Origin: DASSNU01 sp035701265 | GTDB lineage: Bacteria > Gemmatimonadota > Gemmatimonadetes > Gemmatimonadales > Gemmatimonadaceae | Reading direction: 5' to 3' | Length of the DNA stretch: 64,000 nt | Assembly (NCBI GenBank): GCA_035701265.1 | Contig: DASSNU010000016.1 | Span: forward strand, 62,001 to 126,000 | Shown: piece after piece, positions 31,891 to 41,323 of the stretch | Layout of the letters: every line of letters begins with the position of its first letter | Numbering within the stretch: position 1 is the stretch's first letter | Notes under the pieces: generated by a model | Database searches by the model: none | Seen by the model: only the letters and a program-made list of their open reading frames with translations | What the model was told of the DNA's origin: nothing | Position numbers and translations under genes: made by a program

Positions 31891-33798
31891 TCAGCGCGTG
31901 GGACGTGTGGGCGGCTCGTCGAGCACCGTGCGCACGGTTCGCGCGAGCGCGTCCATCGTGTACGGCTTTTCGAGACGCGGCACGGCCATGCTGCGCAGGT
32001 CGTGCGATCCGGAGACGAGCATCGCGCGCATCTCCGGCCACCGCCGTTGGAAGCGCGCGATCAGCTCCTCGCCGTGGCAATCCGGAAGGTGTCCGTCCGT
32101 GAAGAGAAGATGCGGCACGCTGGGGAGCTGCTCCGCCACGCGCATTGCTTCCTCCCCGGATGCCGCGACGTGCACGGTGTATCCCAGACGCGTGAGCAGG
32201 CGGCGTGTGGTGGCGCGGAGCACGTCCTGGTCCTCCACCACGAGGATCGTCTCCGAACCGCCCCCGGCGGGGACGGCCGGTGTGGACCCCGAGGCGACGG
32301 CATCGGGCGCGCTCGCGCGCGGCAGGTAGACGCGGAAGCTCGATCCCGTGCCGACCGTCGTCTGCACGGCAATCGTGCCACCGAAGCGCTGCACGATGCC
32401 GTAGCAGGTGGCCAACCCCAGCCCGGTACCCGCGTCGCGTCCCTTCGTGGTGAAGAACGGCTCGAAGATGCGCTCGAGCAGCTCGTCCGGGATCCCCGTT
32501 CCGGTGTCATCCACCGCGAGCACCACCCAATCTCCCGCCGGAGTCGCGCTCGTTGCCTCGGCGGGCGCCACGGTGGTGTTCCAGGTGCGGATGGTGACCG
32601 TGCCGCCATCGCCCATCGCGTCGCGTGCATTCACCACCAGATTGGTGACCACCTGCTCGAGCTGTCCGCGATCCACCTCCACCGGCCACAGATCGGCGGC
32701 GAGCGCGGTGTCCAGGCGGTGCCGGTCGCCGATCAGGCGGCGGAGCATCCGCTGCAATTCGTCCACCAGCTCGTTAGCGTTGAAGCGGCGGCGTTCCACC
32801 GGCTGCCGGCGCGCGAAGGCGAGGAGCTGGCGCGTGAGCGCGGCGCCACGCTGCGCCGTGCCGTGCGCGTCGGCCAGGAGCTCGCGGATCTCGGGATCGA
32901 GCGACGGCTCCTCCATGGCGAGCGATGTGGAGGTCAGGATCACCGCGAGCAGGTTGTTGAAGTCGTGCGCGACGCCGCCGGCCAGCCGCCCCACCGCTTC
33001 CATCTTCTGTGCCTGGCGGAGGTGTTCCTCGATGCGGCGCCGCTCGGTGATGTCCTCATACACGCCCAGCAGCGCGCCCACGCGCCCTTCGGTGTCGTAG
33101 AGCGGAGCGGCGCTGAGGCGGATGTCGAGCGACGTGCCATCCCGCCGGCGGCGGCGCACGTCGATGCCCGTGATCGAGTCCCCGTTCAGGATGCGCCGCG
33201 TGATCTGGGTGAACTCCAGCTCGTCCTCGGGCGCCACGATGGGGATGCGCATCCCGATCACCTCGTCGGCGCTCCAGCCGAAGATGTGCTCGGCGGCGCG
33301 ATTCCAGAGGCGCACCGTGAGCTGCGGGGAGAGCACGATGATCGGCAAGGGCGAGGCATCGAACATCGCGTGCAGGAGCTGCTGCATCTGCTGCAGCTCG
33401 TCTTCCGTTTGCTTGAGACGCCACCGCTGGGCCGCGCCGTGGAGCGTGCGGACCAGCAGGTCCGGATCCACCGGCTTGACCAGGTAGTCACACTCCTCGT
33501 CGCGCAGCGCACGGATGGCCGACTCCACCGTGGCGTTTCCGGTGAGGATGACGACCTGCGTGTTGCGCGAGAGCGTGCGCAGCTCGTGGGCGAGCTCCAG
33601 CCCGTCCATGTCGGGGAGCCGCAGGTCCACCAGCGCGATGGCGAGCGGCGACGGCATGTCGCGCGCGGCCTCGAGCGCCCCTCCGCCATCGGGCACGCAG
33701 CGTGGCTCGAAGCCGCGCAGGTGGAGGATGTCCTCGATGGTGCGGGTGAGCGACGCATCGTCGTCCACCACCAGCACGGGGAGGCGTTCAGTGGCCAT
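31891..33798 (-). CDS. Hybrid signalling protein: receiver, PAS, histidine kinase, receiver
   Basis: This 635-residue soluble protein has four domains in order. Receiver 1 is residues 5-120, with phospho-acceptor D58 in LVDLRLPD. A PAS domain covers about 140-255 (FDASPLPIIVLSPQLTVRLWNRAAEHIFGW). The histidine kinase has its phosphorylated His at 278 (GGVAHDFNN) and an ATPase domain with VNARDAMGDGG, DTGTGIP and GTGLGLA. Receiver 2 covers about 515-630, with D568 in LFTDGHLPD. There is no membrane segment. The start overlaps the end of the dual-receiver gene by 11 bases, and an alternative ATG lies three codons earlier. It is the last of three overlapping genes. The layout suggests that receiver 1 takes phosphate from the upstream kinase. 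Confidence 0.92.
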   Translation of the reverse strand: MATERLPVLVVDDDASLTRTIEDILHLRGFEPRCVPDGGGALEAARDMPSPLAIALVDLRLPDMDGLELAHELRTLSRNTQVVILTGNATVESAIRALRDEECDYLVKPVDPDLLVRTLHGAAQRWRLKQTEDELQQMQQLLHAMFDASPLPIIVLSPQLTVRLWNRAAEHIFGWSADEVIGMRIPIVAPEDELEFTQITRRILNGDSITGIDVRRRRRDGTSLDIRLSAAPLYDTEGRVGALLGVYEDITERRRIEEHLRQAQKMEAVGRLAGGVAHDFNNLLAVILTSTSLAMEEPSLDPEIRELLADAHGTAQRGAALTRQLLAFARRQPVERRRFNANELVDELQRMLRRLIGDRHRLDTALAADLWPVEVDRGQLEQVVTNLVVNARDAMGDGGTVTIRTWNTTVAPAEATSATPAGDWVVLAVDDTGTGIPDELLERIFEPFFTTKGRDAGTGLGLATCYGIVQRFGGTIAVQTTVGTGSSFRVYLPRASAPDAVASGSTPAVPAGGGSETILVVEDQDVLRATTRRLLTRLGYTVHVAASGEEAMRVAEQLPSVPHLLFTDGHLPDCHGEELIARFQRRWPEMRAMLVSGSHDLRSMAVPRLEKPYTMDALARTVRTVLDEPPTRPTR

Positions 33799-34513
33799 GC
33801 TGGACATGGAGCGCGTCGAGGAGGGCGTCCACGGAGAGTGGCTTGGTGAACGCGGCGGCAATGTAGCCTTGCGGCGCGTGCGTCACCGCGTCGTGCAGCG
33901 CCGCGCCGTGGCCGCTATAGAGAATGAGCAGTACCGACGGACTCATCTCCTTGATGGCGAGGATCGCTTCATGGGGATCGAGGTCATCCAGCTTGAGATC
34001 GAGCAGCACGGCGCCGGGCGTCTCGCGCTCCAGTTGGGTGAGCGCGTCGTCCAGCGTGGGCGCTTCCACCGTGGCCACGCCGTGTGTGCGCAGCATGTCC
34101 GCCAGCGTGCGCAGGTACCCGGGGTCGTCGTCCACCACCAGCACCGCGTGCGCGCGCGCGGCGGCCTCATCGAGCAACGGCAGCAGCGCGCTCACTTCCA
34201 CCGGCTTCTTGAGGATGGACACTGCTCCGTCGCGCTCGGCCTGGGCGAGCAGCTCCTGGCGCGCGTACGCGGTCATCAGCACCACGCGCGTGGCCGGACG
34301 TGCGCGCTTGATCAGGCGCAGGGCATCCACGCCGTCCATCTGCGGCATCCGCACGTCCATCAACACCACGTCGACGGCGCGCGCGGCGGAGAGCTCCACG
34401 GCGGCGGTGCCATCGTAGGCCCGCTCCGTCTCCCACCCGTGCAGCTCGAGGATGTCGCAGAGCGTGGAGACCATGCCGCGGTCATCATCCACCACCAGGA
34501 TGCGCTTGCTCAT
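33788..34513 (-). CDS. Tandem-receiver response regulator without output domain
   Basis: This 241-residue protein consists of two receiver domains only. Receiver 1 (about 3-118) has acidic pocket D10-D11, phospho-acceptor D53 (LMDVRMPQMDG) and K102-K103 in LKKPV. Receiver 2 (about 123-238) has D128-D130, D172 (LLDLKLDDLDP) and a Lys in FTKPLS. With no DNA-binding or enzyme domain it is probably a phosphate-shuttle or scaffold protein. The start overlaps the membrane kinase stop in an ATGA arrangement, and the stop overlaps the start of the hybrid kinase. The three products are therefore made from one mRNA in coupled fashion. Confidence 0.92.
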   Translation of the reverse strand: MSKRILVVDDDRGMVSTLCDILELHGWETERAYDGTAAVELSAARAVDVVLMDVRMPQMDGVDALRLIKRARPATRVVLMTAYARQELLAQAERDGAVSILKKPVEVSALLPLLDEAAARAHAVLVVDDDPGYLRTLADMLRTHGVATVEAPTLDDALTQLERETPGAVLLDLKLDDLDPHEAILAIKEMSPSVLLILYSGHGAALHDAVTHAPQGYIAAAFTKPLSVDALLDALHVQHGH

Positions 34514-36342
34514 GCGCGGTGGGCCTGCGCCGGCAGCTCGAGCGAGAAGGTGGCGCCGCGCCCCGGCCCGTTGGCCGCGGTGATCTCGCCGTCGTTGGCG
34601 CGTGCGAGCGTGCGCGACACCGAGAGGCCGAGGCCGATACCGCGCGCCTTCGTGGTGAAGAGCGGCTCGAAGATCTTCCCCAGGTTCTCCGGCGGAATGC
34701 CGGGTCCGCTGTCGGTCACCTGGAGAGACACGCGGCCATCGGTGGCCTGGGCGCGCAGCGTCAGCACGCCGCTTCCATCCATGGCCTGGACCGCGTTCGT
34801 GAGGAGATTGAGCACCACCTGGCCGATCTGCACGGGATCCACGTTCGCGAGCGGAAGGTTTGGCGGTATGTCGCGCTCCACGCGCACGCTGTCCGGCACC
34901 GCCATGCGGTCGAGCTGCAGGTCGAGCAGATCGGACAGGTGCACCGGCATGCGTTGCGGCGGCTTGACGCGCGCGAAGTCGAGCAGGTCGGACACGATCC
35001 GCTCGGACAGCGTGACCTGCGTCCGCAGGATGTCCAGGTACTCCTTCACCTTGGGCGGCGCGTCGGTGAGCGTGGCGTTCAGGTAGTAGATGGCGTTGGT
35101 CATGACGCCGAGCGGATTGCGCAGCTCGTGTCCCACGCCGCTCGAGAGCTGCCCGAGGATGGCCAGCCGCTCCTTGCGCACCAGCTCGTCCTGCGCGTCG
35201 CGCAACTGGACCACGGTGTGCTCGAGCTCGGCCGTGCGCTCGGCGATCTGTCGCTCGAGGTTGTCGTGTGCATCGCGCACGCTCTCCGCCATGCGCGAGA
35301 AGGAGCGCCCCAACCGCCCGATCTCGTCGGCGCGCTCGATGACCGGCGGCTCCGCGGAGAGCGTGCCGCCGGCGATCGCCTCCGCGGCCTGTGTCAAGGC
35401 GCCCAGCGGAAGGGTGATGCGCCGGCTCAACCACCACGTCGCCACGATGCCGATGGCCAGGACGAGCACGCCCACCAGCGCCAGTCGCTCCACAAGCGAC
35501 CGCACCGGGGCGAGCACCTGATCACGCGGAAACTCCAGCGCGATGGCCCAGGGCGCGGCGCGCATGGCGGCGGACGCCGCGAGCCATCGCGCGCTGTCGT
35601 GCGTGTACTCGGTCCCTTCCGTGGGGATGGCAGAGCGGTGCACCGGCCGCTGGAAGTCCGTCCACAGCGCGCCATCCGCATTGCCGATCAGCATGATCGA
35701 TCCGGAGCCCACGAGCGACGTGAGGCTCTGGACGTTCTGCCCGTTGGTGAGGAGCCGGTGCAGCTCCACGACGTACCCGATGACGCGATCGCCCTCGCGC
35801 ACCGGCGCCGATACCTCGTAGAAGACGGAATCGTCGCGCGCGAAGAACGGCAGGACGGCGGGCTTGGCCGGCAGCGGGGTGGCACCGCGCAGCGCCGCCG
35901 GCTGATCGAGCGCCACCACGGTGTGTCCCGCGCTGTCGCGCAGCTCCACGGCGCGCATCTGTGCGCCCGCCCCGAGCGGACGGAGCGCCGTGCGCACGGC
36001 GGCATCGCCGGCAGTCGAGCGGGCGTGCAGGGCGGCTCGCAAGGCGGGATTGTCCGCCACCGCGGCCACCTCGCGCAGCCGCGTCTGCGCGGATGTCCCG
36101 AGGAGCTGCGCGAACTGCTGCGCGACGCTGGTGAGTCGCGCGAAGGCGGCGGCGGTCGTCACACGCCGCGCGCTGCTGTACGCCAGCGCGCCGAACACCG
36201 CCAGCGCGGCGAGCAGCAACCCCGTAATGAGGGTCGGAAGTCTCCAGCGGAGCGAGTTGCGAGGGATGGTCGGCACTCCTCGGTCGCACGATCGCGCCAA
36301 CCACGGCACGCGATCGCAGGTGGACGGGCCGCGAACCGACAT
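34510..36342 (-). CDS. Membrane sensor histidine kinase with extracytoplasmic sensor domain
   Basis: The protein has up to 610 residues. Two transmembrane helices (about 35-57 and 286-305) flank a periplasmic region of about 230 residues with Cache-like features (EVSAPVREGDRVIGYVVELHRLL). A HAMP domain (about 305-360) leads to a coiled coil (DNLERQIAERTAELEHTVVQL), then a HisKA domain with the H-box GVGHELRNP (His405). The ATPase domain contains LLTNAVQAMDG, DSGPGIPP and GIGLGLS. The start is uncertain: ATG at 36342 has no Shine-Dalgarno sequence, and a GTG at 36274-36276 would remove 22 residues and still leave the first helix intact. It is the first gene of the phosphorelay operon and supplies its external input. 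Confidence 0.9.
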   Translation of the reverse strand: MSVRGPSTCDRVPWLARSCDRGVPTIPRNSLRWRLPTLITGLLLAALAVFGALAYSSARRVTTAAAFARLTSVAQQFAQLLGTSAQTRLREVAAVADNPALRAALHARSTAGDAAVRTALRPLGAGAQMRAVELRDSAGHTVVALDQPAALRGATPLPAKPAVLPFFARDDSVFYEVSAPVREGDRVIGYVVELHRLLTNGQNVQSLTSLVGSGSIMLIGNADGALWTDFQRPVHRSAIPTEGTEYTHDSARWLAASAAMRAAPWAIALEFPRDQVLAPVRSLVERLALVGVLVLAIGIVATWWLSRRITLPLGALTQAAEAIAGGTLSAEPPVIERADEIGRLGRSFSRMAESVRDAHDNLERQIAERTAELEHTVVQLRDAQDELVRKERLAILGQLSSGVGHELRNPLGVMTNAIYYLNATLTDAPPKVKEYLDILRTQVTLSERIVSDLLDFARVKPPQRMPVHLSDLLDLQLDRMAVPDSVRVERDIPPNLPLANVDPVQIGQVVLNLLTNAVQAMDGSGVLTLRAQATDGRVSLQVTDSGPGIPPENLGKIFEPLFTTKARGIGLGLSVSRTLARANDGEITAANGPGRGATFSLELPAQAHRA

Positions 36343-36644
36343 CGCAGATACCGGTACGGCACCGTGGTGATGAGATGATGCGGGCGCCAGCCGCCCGTCG
36401 TGCGGACGCCCCGGAGGCAGCGTGCGTCACGCCGCATCGGGCCACGATGTAGCGCAGCCGCCGCGAGACACATCTAACGTCTCATCAGGTGGCTCGTGAA
36501 GCAACGAATGTTAGAACTTTCTTAGATTGGCGTTGCGCCCCCGTGGACCGGATACCAGTTTCCGGTGCGCCGCGCCGCGCGGCTCCATAGGAGATGACGA
36601 CGTTGCCCCGGCGCTCGTCATGCCCGCACACCCTGGGAGGTTTC
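36343..36644. other. Divergent intergenic region, 302 bases
   Basis: This region lies between the sensor kinase (minus) and the lipoprotein gene (plus), and no gene is supported in it. An AT-rich patch at about 36509-36530 (ATGTTAGAACTTTCTTAGATTG) contains a TTAGAT that could be a -10, but no matching -35 was found. Promoters for both neighbours must lie here. Confidence 0.5.
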
Positions 36645-37226
36645 ATGCGATATCTGTCTCCGCTTCTCGTCATCGCACTCGCCGCATGCGCCAGCGGCGG
36701 GAGCGCGCACAGTACGCCCAGCGCGCCGGAGCAGCCGGCCAAGATCCAGGCGAACGGCGCCGGCGGCACCGGTACGGACATCGACACGCGTGTGGCGCCG
36801 GACAACAGCGTCCTCGATGCTGACATCCCCGCGACGATGGACAAGACGTGGGCGGCGCTCATGGAGGCGTACAAGCAGATGGGGCTGCGCGTGGATCAGC
36901 TCGACCAGCAGGCGCACACGATCGCGACGCAGAACTTCCGCGTGCGCGGCAAGCTGAACGGGCATCCGATGATTCGTTACGTGAGCTGTGGGAACGACAT
37001 CTACGGACCGGTGGCCAACTCGCACACCATCGTGCTGACCGTGAGCGCGGCGGCCGTGCCAGACGGTGACGACAAGACGCGCGTGAGCGTACGCATGGAA
37101 GCGGCCGCGGTGCCCACCGAGGGCACGAGCACCGGCCTCACGCACTGCGACAACACCGGGCGCCTGGAGCGCGAGATCGTGCAGCGCGTGCAGGGGCAGA
37201 TCATCAAGGAAGGCATCGGGTCGTGA
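36645..37226 (+). CDS. Putative lipoprotein of unknown function
   Basis: This 193-residue protein opens with a lipoprotein signal (MRYLSPLLVIALAAC, Cys at 15), followed by a Ser/Pro/Gly-rich linker of about 35 residues. The folded part (about 55-190) begins DADIPATMDKTWAALMEAYKQMGLRVDQLDQQAHTI and holds two cysteines (VSCGNDIYG and LTHCDNTG) that could form a disulphide after export. No family was recognised. A GGGAGG four bases before the ATG fixes the start. It is followed by a strong hairpin, so it is probably a single-gene unit. Confidence 0.78.
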   Translation: MRYLSPLLVIALAACASGGSAHSTPSAPEQPAKIQANGAGGTGTDIDTRVAPDNSVLDADIPATMDKTWAALMEAYKQMGLRVDQLDQQAHTIATQNFRVRGKLNGHPMIRYVSCGNDIYGPVANSHTIVLTVSAAAVPDGDDKTRVSVRMEAAAVPTEGTSTGLTHCDNTGRLEREIVQRVQGQIIKEGIGS

Positions 37227-37236
37227 GCCGCGCCCA

Positions 37237-37264
37237 TCGCGCCGGCCGCGGGCTGCCGGCGCGA
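37237..37264. terminator. Hairpin downstream of the lipoprotein gene
   Basis: Perfect 10-bp arms TCGCGCCGGC (37237-37246) and GCCGGCGCGA (37255-37264) enclose an 8-base loop, starting 11 bases after the stop. Strong GC pairing and position support a terminator, with no U-tract. Confidence 0.6.
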
Positions 37265-37369
37265 CGGCATTGACAGCGGCGCGCGGGTGAGCGAGCCCCC
37301 TGCGCGCGGGGCCCGCGTGGTGTACGCGGGCTCTTCCGCGCGCTCGCTCCTCGCCCCTACATTCGCCCC

Positions 37370-37954
37370 ATGCGCGCGCAGCGGATGGAGGCGTTCAGTG
37401 ATGGCGTGATCGCGATTCTCATCACGATCATGGTGCTGGAGCTCCATGTCCCGCACGGCGCCGATTGGGACGCGCTCACCCCCGTAGCCATCCCGTTTCT
37501 CACCTACGTGCTCAGCTTCATCTTTCTGGGCATCTACTGGAACAATCATCATCACCTGCTGCACGCCGCCGGCCACGTCTCCGGCGGCGTGCTCTGGGCC
37601 AATCTACATCTGCTCTTCTGGTTGTCGCTCGTGCCCGCGGTGACGGCATGGATGGGCGACAACCACTTCGCGAGCGTCCCCACGGCCCTGTACGGCATGG
37701 TGCTCCTGCTGGCCGCCATTGCGTACACCATCCTGCAGCGTGCCATCATCGCGCAGCAGGGGCCGGGCTCACCCCTCGCCGCCGCGGTTGGACGCGACGT
37801 CAAGGGCAAGATCTCGCCCGTCTTCTACATCGCCGCCATTCCGCTCGCGTTCGTGCGCCCCTGGATCGCCGACGCGCTGTACGTGACGGTCGCCCTCATC
37901 TGGCTCGTTCCCGATCGCCGCCTCGAGATGCGCCTCGACGGCGGCGAGCCGTAA
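37370..37954 (+). CDS. TMEM175-family (DUF1211) potassium-channel-like membrane protein
   Basis: This 194-residue protein has about six transmembrane segments. The defining first helix carries the RxxxFSDG motif (RMEAFSDGVIAILITIMVLEL, residues 5-25), which in bacterial TMEM175 tetramers forms the pore-lining helix with its hydrophobic Ile/Leu filter. The cluster HNHHHLLHAAGH after helix 2 matches the family pattern in intent, read here as NNHHHLLHAAGH. Bacterial members conduct K+ with weak selectivity. The stop codon directly abuts the ATG of the next gene, so co-expression is possible. Confidence 0.9.
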   Translation: MRAQRMEAFSDGVIAILITIMVLELHVPHGADWDALTPVAIPFLTYVLSFIFLGIYWNNHHHLLHAAGHVSGGVLWANLHLLFWLSLVPAVTAWMGDNHFASVPTALYGMVLLLAAIAYTILQRAIIAQQGPGSPLAAAVGRDVKGKISPVFYIAAIPLAFVRPWIADALYVTVALIWLVPDRRLEMRLDGGEP

Positions 37955-40900
37955 ATGGTCGACTCCCCTCCCATCTCTTCTTTCAGCGGAGCACTCCCCG
38001 TGCGTGGACTCCCGACGCCGCTCGCCCTCCTCGCCTGTCTCTCCCTGCTCCTCGCGCCCGCCGTGCGCGCCCAGTCCACCGATGCGCCTGCGGATGCATC
38101 CGCGGCGCTGCGCTGGCGCTCCATCGGCCCCACGCGCGCGGGGCGTGCACGCGCGCTCGCGGGCGTGCCCAGCCAGCGAAACGTCTTCTACGCCGGCTAC
38201 GACAACGGGGGCGTGTGGCGCACCACCGACTACGGCTCCACGTGGGAGCCGCTCTTCGACGCGCAGTCCACCGGCTCGATCGGCGCCATTGCGGTGGCGC
38301 CCACCAATCCCGACATCATCTACGTGGGAACGGGCGCCGGCATCATCCGTCCCGACCTGAGCGTGGGGGACGGGATGTACAAGTCCACCGATGCCGGCGC
38401 GACGTGGACGCACCTGGGGCTCCGCGACACCCAGATGATCGCGCAGGTGGAGGTGGACCCCACGCACCCCGACCGACTCTTCGTGGCAGCGCTCGGACAT
38501 CCGTACGGTCCCAACGAGGAACGCGGCGTGTTCCGCTCCACCGACGGCGGCGCGACGTTCGAGAAGGTGCTGTACAAGGATCCGTACACCGGCGGGAACG
38601 ACGTCCGTCTCGATCCGCACGACCCGAACGTGGTGTACGCCGCGCTCTGGCAGCAGCAGGAGGGATTCCGCGAGAGCCTGGCCTTCGGCGGCGCGGGGGG
38701 CGGCATCTTCAAGTCCACGGATGGCGGCACCACGTGGACGCAGCTACGCGACGGACTGCCGGCGGTGATCGAGGCGAACCTGGCCATCGCGCCGAGCAAT
38801 TCGCAGGTGGTCTACGCGATGGTGGCCGGCGTGTCGGGGGACGACGCCGAGGGGCGCACGCGCGGCGCGGTGGCGCTCTACCGGTCGAACGATGCCGGCA
38901 CGCACTGGACGCTGGTGGATGGCCCGGGAGTGACCGGACACGCGATGGACGACCGACCGCTCGGACGCATCGGCGGCGGAGATCTTCCCACGATCACCGT
39001 GGACCCGTCCGATGAGAACGTCATCTACAGCGCGTCGGTGGTGATGTGGCGCAGCGAAGATGGCGGCGTGACGTGGAGCGCGGTGCGCGGTGCGCCGGGC
39101 GGTGATGACTACCAGAAGATCTGGATCAATCCGGAAGACCCGAACATCGTCTTCACGGTCACCGACCAGGGGGCGGTGATCTCCGCCAACCGCGGCGCGT
39201 CGTGGAGCAACTGGTACACGCAGCCCACCGCGGCCATGTACCACGTCACCACCGACAACGCCTTCCCCTACCGCGTGTGCGGCGGGCAGCAGGACTCGGG
39301 CTCGGCGTGCGTGGACAGCCGGTCCATGGACGGCGAGATCACCTTCCACGACTGGCATCCGGTGAACATCCAGGAGTACGGGATGGCCGCGCCCGATCCG
39401 CGCGATCCGAACATCGTCTACGGGAGCGCGCGCACCACCGTGTCGCGCTACGACCGCCGCACCGCGCAGAGCAGCGCGGTGGGGCCGAGCGCCGAGGCAC
39501 GGGGGAGCGCGTACGGGCGCAACGTACGCACCATGCCGCTCGTCTGGTCGCCGGCCAACCCGGACGTGCTGTTCTACACATCGAACGCGGTGTGGAAGAG
39601 CACCGACCGGGCGCACAGTTGGACGCGCGTGAGCCCCGATCTGGCGCGCGCGTCGTGGGCGGTGCCGGCCACCGCGCAGCACTACGCCGGCGACGTGACG
39701 CCCTCGCCGCAGGGCGCGATCACCGCGCTCGCCCCGTCCCCGCGCGACGTCAACGTCCTCTGGGCGGGTACCGACGACGGCAACATCCAGGTCACCACCG
39801 ACGGCGGTGCACACTGGACGAATGTGACGCCGAAAGCGATCGCGCCCTGGACGCGCATCTTCAACATGGATGCGGGGCACTTCGACACGCGCACCGCGTA
39901 CGCCGCGGCGAACACGCTCCGCATTGATGACCTCCGTCCGCACTTCTGGCGCACGCACGATGGAGGGAAGACGTGGACGGAGATCGACGCCGGAATCGCG
40001 CCCGGTGCGGTGGCGAATTCCATCCGCGAAGATCCGCGCGTTCCCGGTCTGCTGTACGCGGCCACCGACGCGCAGGTGTGGGTGTCGTACGACGACGGCG
40101 ACCACTGGCACTCACTCCGGCTCAACATGCCCGCCGTATCGGTGCGCGACATCCAGGTGAAGGATGACTCCACGTGTCTCTGCGCGGACCTGATCGCCGG
40201 CACGCACGGGCGCGGCTTCTGGGTGCTGGACGACATCACGCCGCTCCGCCAGCAGGCGGCCGTTGCCGCTGCGCGCGACGCGTATCTCTTCCGTCCCGCC
40301 ACCGCGGTACGCGTCCGCTTCGGCACCAACGAGCCCACCCCCTGGCCGCCGGAGCTCCCCGCGGGGGAGAATCCACCCGCGGGCGGGATCATTGATTACT
40401 ACCTCGCACGCGACGCCTCGGGCCCGGTGACGCTCGAGATCCTCGACGCGCAGGGCACGGTGGTGCGCTCGTACTCCAGCGAGGACTCGGTTCTTACGCC
40501 GCACCCGGCGCTCAACCACGAGCAGTACGAGCAAGAGTGCGAGAAGACGCCTGGCGCGTCGTTCTGCCGCATCCCGCTCTACTGGCCCGCGCCCCCCACG
40601 CGCATCGGCACGCGCCGCGGCATGCATCGCGTGAGCTGGGATCTGCACTACGATCCGGTGGACATGCACGAAGCGGTGCAGGGGACCGACGTCCCCGCCA
40701 CCGGCGCGGTACCGCATCACAGCTACCCGAGCGTGGAAGCGCCGTGGGCAGCGCCGGGGCGGTACACGGTGCGCCTCACCGTGAACGGCAAGCGCTACGA
40801 GCAGCCGCTCACGCTGCGCCTCGATCCGCGTGTCCGCACGCCGCAGCCGGCGCTCGCGCAACTGGCCGCGCTCTCGCGTGAGATGTGGGACGGTGCGACG

Positions 40901-41299
40901 GCGGCGCATCGCGCATACGAACAGGCGCGCGCGCTCGCCGCCGTGCTGGACACGGCCACGGGTGCGGAGGTGGCGCCCTTCAAGGCGCAGCTCGATTCGC
41001 TGGCGCCCGCACCGGAGTCGTCCGGTCGCGCGCCCTTCCGGCGGCGTGGTGCGAGCGCGCCCGCGCGGTCGCTCAACGCGGCGAGCGAGGCGATGATGAA
41101 CGCGTCGCTCCCCATGCAGGCGGCGGACGTCGCGCCCACGGCGTCACAGGTGGCGGAGTGCAACCGCGCGCGCGCGGCCGCGGCGAGCGTGATGGCGCGC
41201 TGGCACACGCTCTCCACGAGCGGACTGGCCGCGATGAATGCGAAGCGCCGTGCCGCCGGCCGGAGCGCGATCGTGCTTCCGGCGGGCGGCGCGGGATGA
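37955..41299 (+). CDS. Large secreted BNR/sortilin-like repeat protein
   Basis: This 1114-residue protein has an N-terminal signal peptide (LALLACLSLLLAPAVRAQ). About 700 residues of beta-propeller repeats follow, with recurring Asp-box/BNR motifs such as STDAGATWTHLG, STDGGATFEK, STDGGTTWTQL, SNDAGTHWTL and TTDGGAHWTNV. The remaining C-terminal part (about 780-1114) includes a beta-sandwich-like stretch and a helical tail. Such proteins are annotated as VPS10/sortilin-like or glycosyl-hydrolase-like, but no catalytic site can be identified here. They are exported and probably bind peptides or glycans. The ATG abuts the preceding stop. A GTG at 38000, with GGAG eight bases upstream, gives a tidier signal peptide and may be the true start. 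Confidence 0.88.
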   Translation: MVDSPPISSFSGALPVRGLPTPLALLACLSLLLAPAVRAQSTDAPADASAALRWRSIGPTRAGRARALAGVPSQRNVFYAGYDNGGVWRTTDYGSTWEPLFDAQSTGSIGAIAVAPTNPDIIYVGTGAGIIRPDLSVGDGMYKSTDAGATWTHLGLRDTQMIAQVEVDPTHPDRLFVAALGHPYGPNEERGVFRSTDGGATFEKVLYKDPYTGGNDVRLDPHDPNVVYAALWQQQEGFRESLAFGGAGGGIFKSTDGGTTWTQLRDGLPAVIEANLAIAPSNSQVVYAMVAGVSGDDAEGRTRGAVALYRSNDAGTHWTLVDGPGVTGHAMDDRPLGRIGGGDLPTITVDPSDENVIYSASVVMWRSEDGGVTWSAVRGAPGGDDYQKIWINPEDPNIVFTVTDQGAVISANRGASWSNWYTQPTAAMYHVTTDNAFPYRVCGGQQDSGSACVDSRSMDGEITFHDWHPVNIQEYGMAAPDPRDPNIVYGSARTTVSRYDRRTAQSSAVGPSAEARGSAYGRNVRTMPLVWSPANPDVLFYTSNAVWKSTDRAHSWTRVSPDLARASWAVPATAQHYAGDVTPSPQGAITALAPSPRDVNVLWAGTDDGNIQVTTDGGAHWTNVTPKAIAPWTRIFNMDAGHFDTRTAYAAANTLRIDDLRPHFWRTHDGGKTWTEIDAGIAPGAVANSIREDPRVPGLLYAATDAQVWVSYDDGDHWHSLRLNMPAVSVRDIQVKDDSTCLCADLIAGTHGRGFWVLDDITPLRQQAAVAAARDAYLFRPATAVRVRFGTNEPTPWPPELPAGENPPAGGIIDYYLARDASGPVTLEILDAQGTVVRSYSSEDSVLTPHPALNHEQYEQECEKTPGASFCRIPLYWPAPPTRIGTRRGMHRVSWDLHYDPVDMHEAVQGTDVPATGAVPHHSYPSVEAPWAAPGRYTVRLTVNGKRYEQPLTLRLDPRVRTPQPALAQLAALSREMWDGATAAHRAYEQARALAAVLDTATGAEVAPFKAQLDSLAPAPESSGRAPFRRRGASAPARSLNAASEAMMNASLPMQAADVAPTASQVAECNRARAAAASVMARWHTLSTSGLAAMNAKRRAAGRSAIVLPAGGAG

Positions 41300-41323
41300 C
41301 CGCCGGCACGAGCTCCGGGCGCG

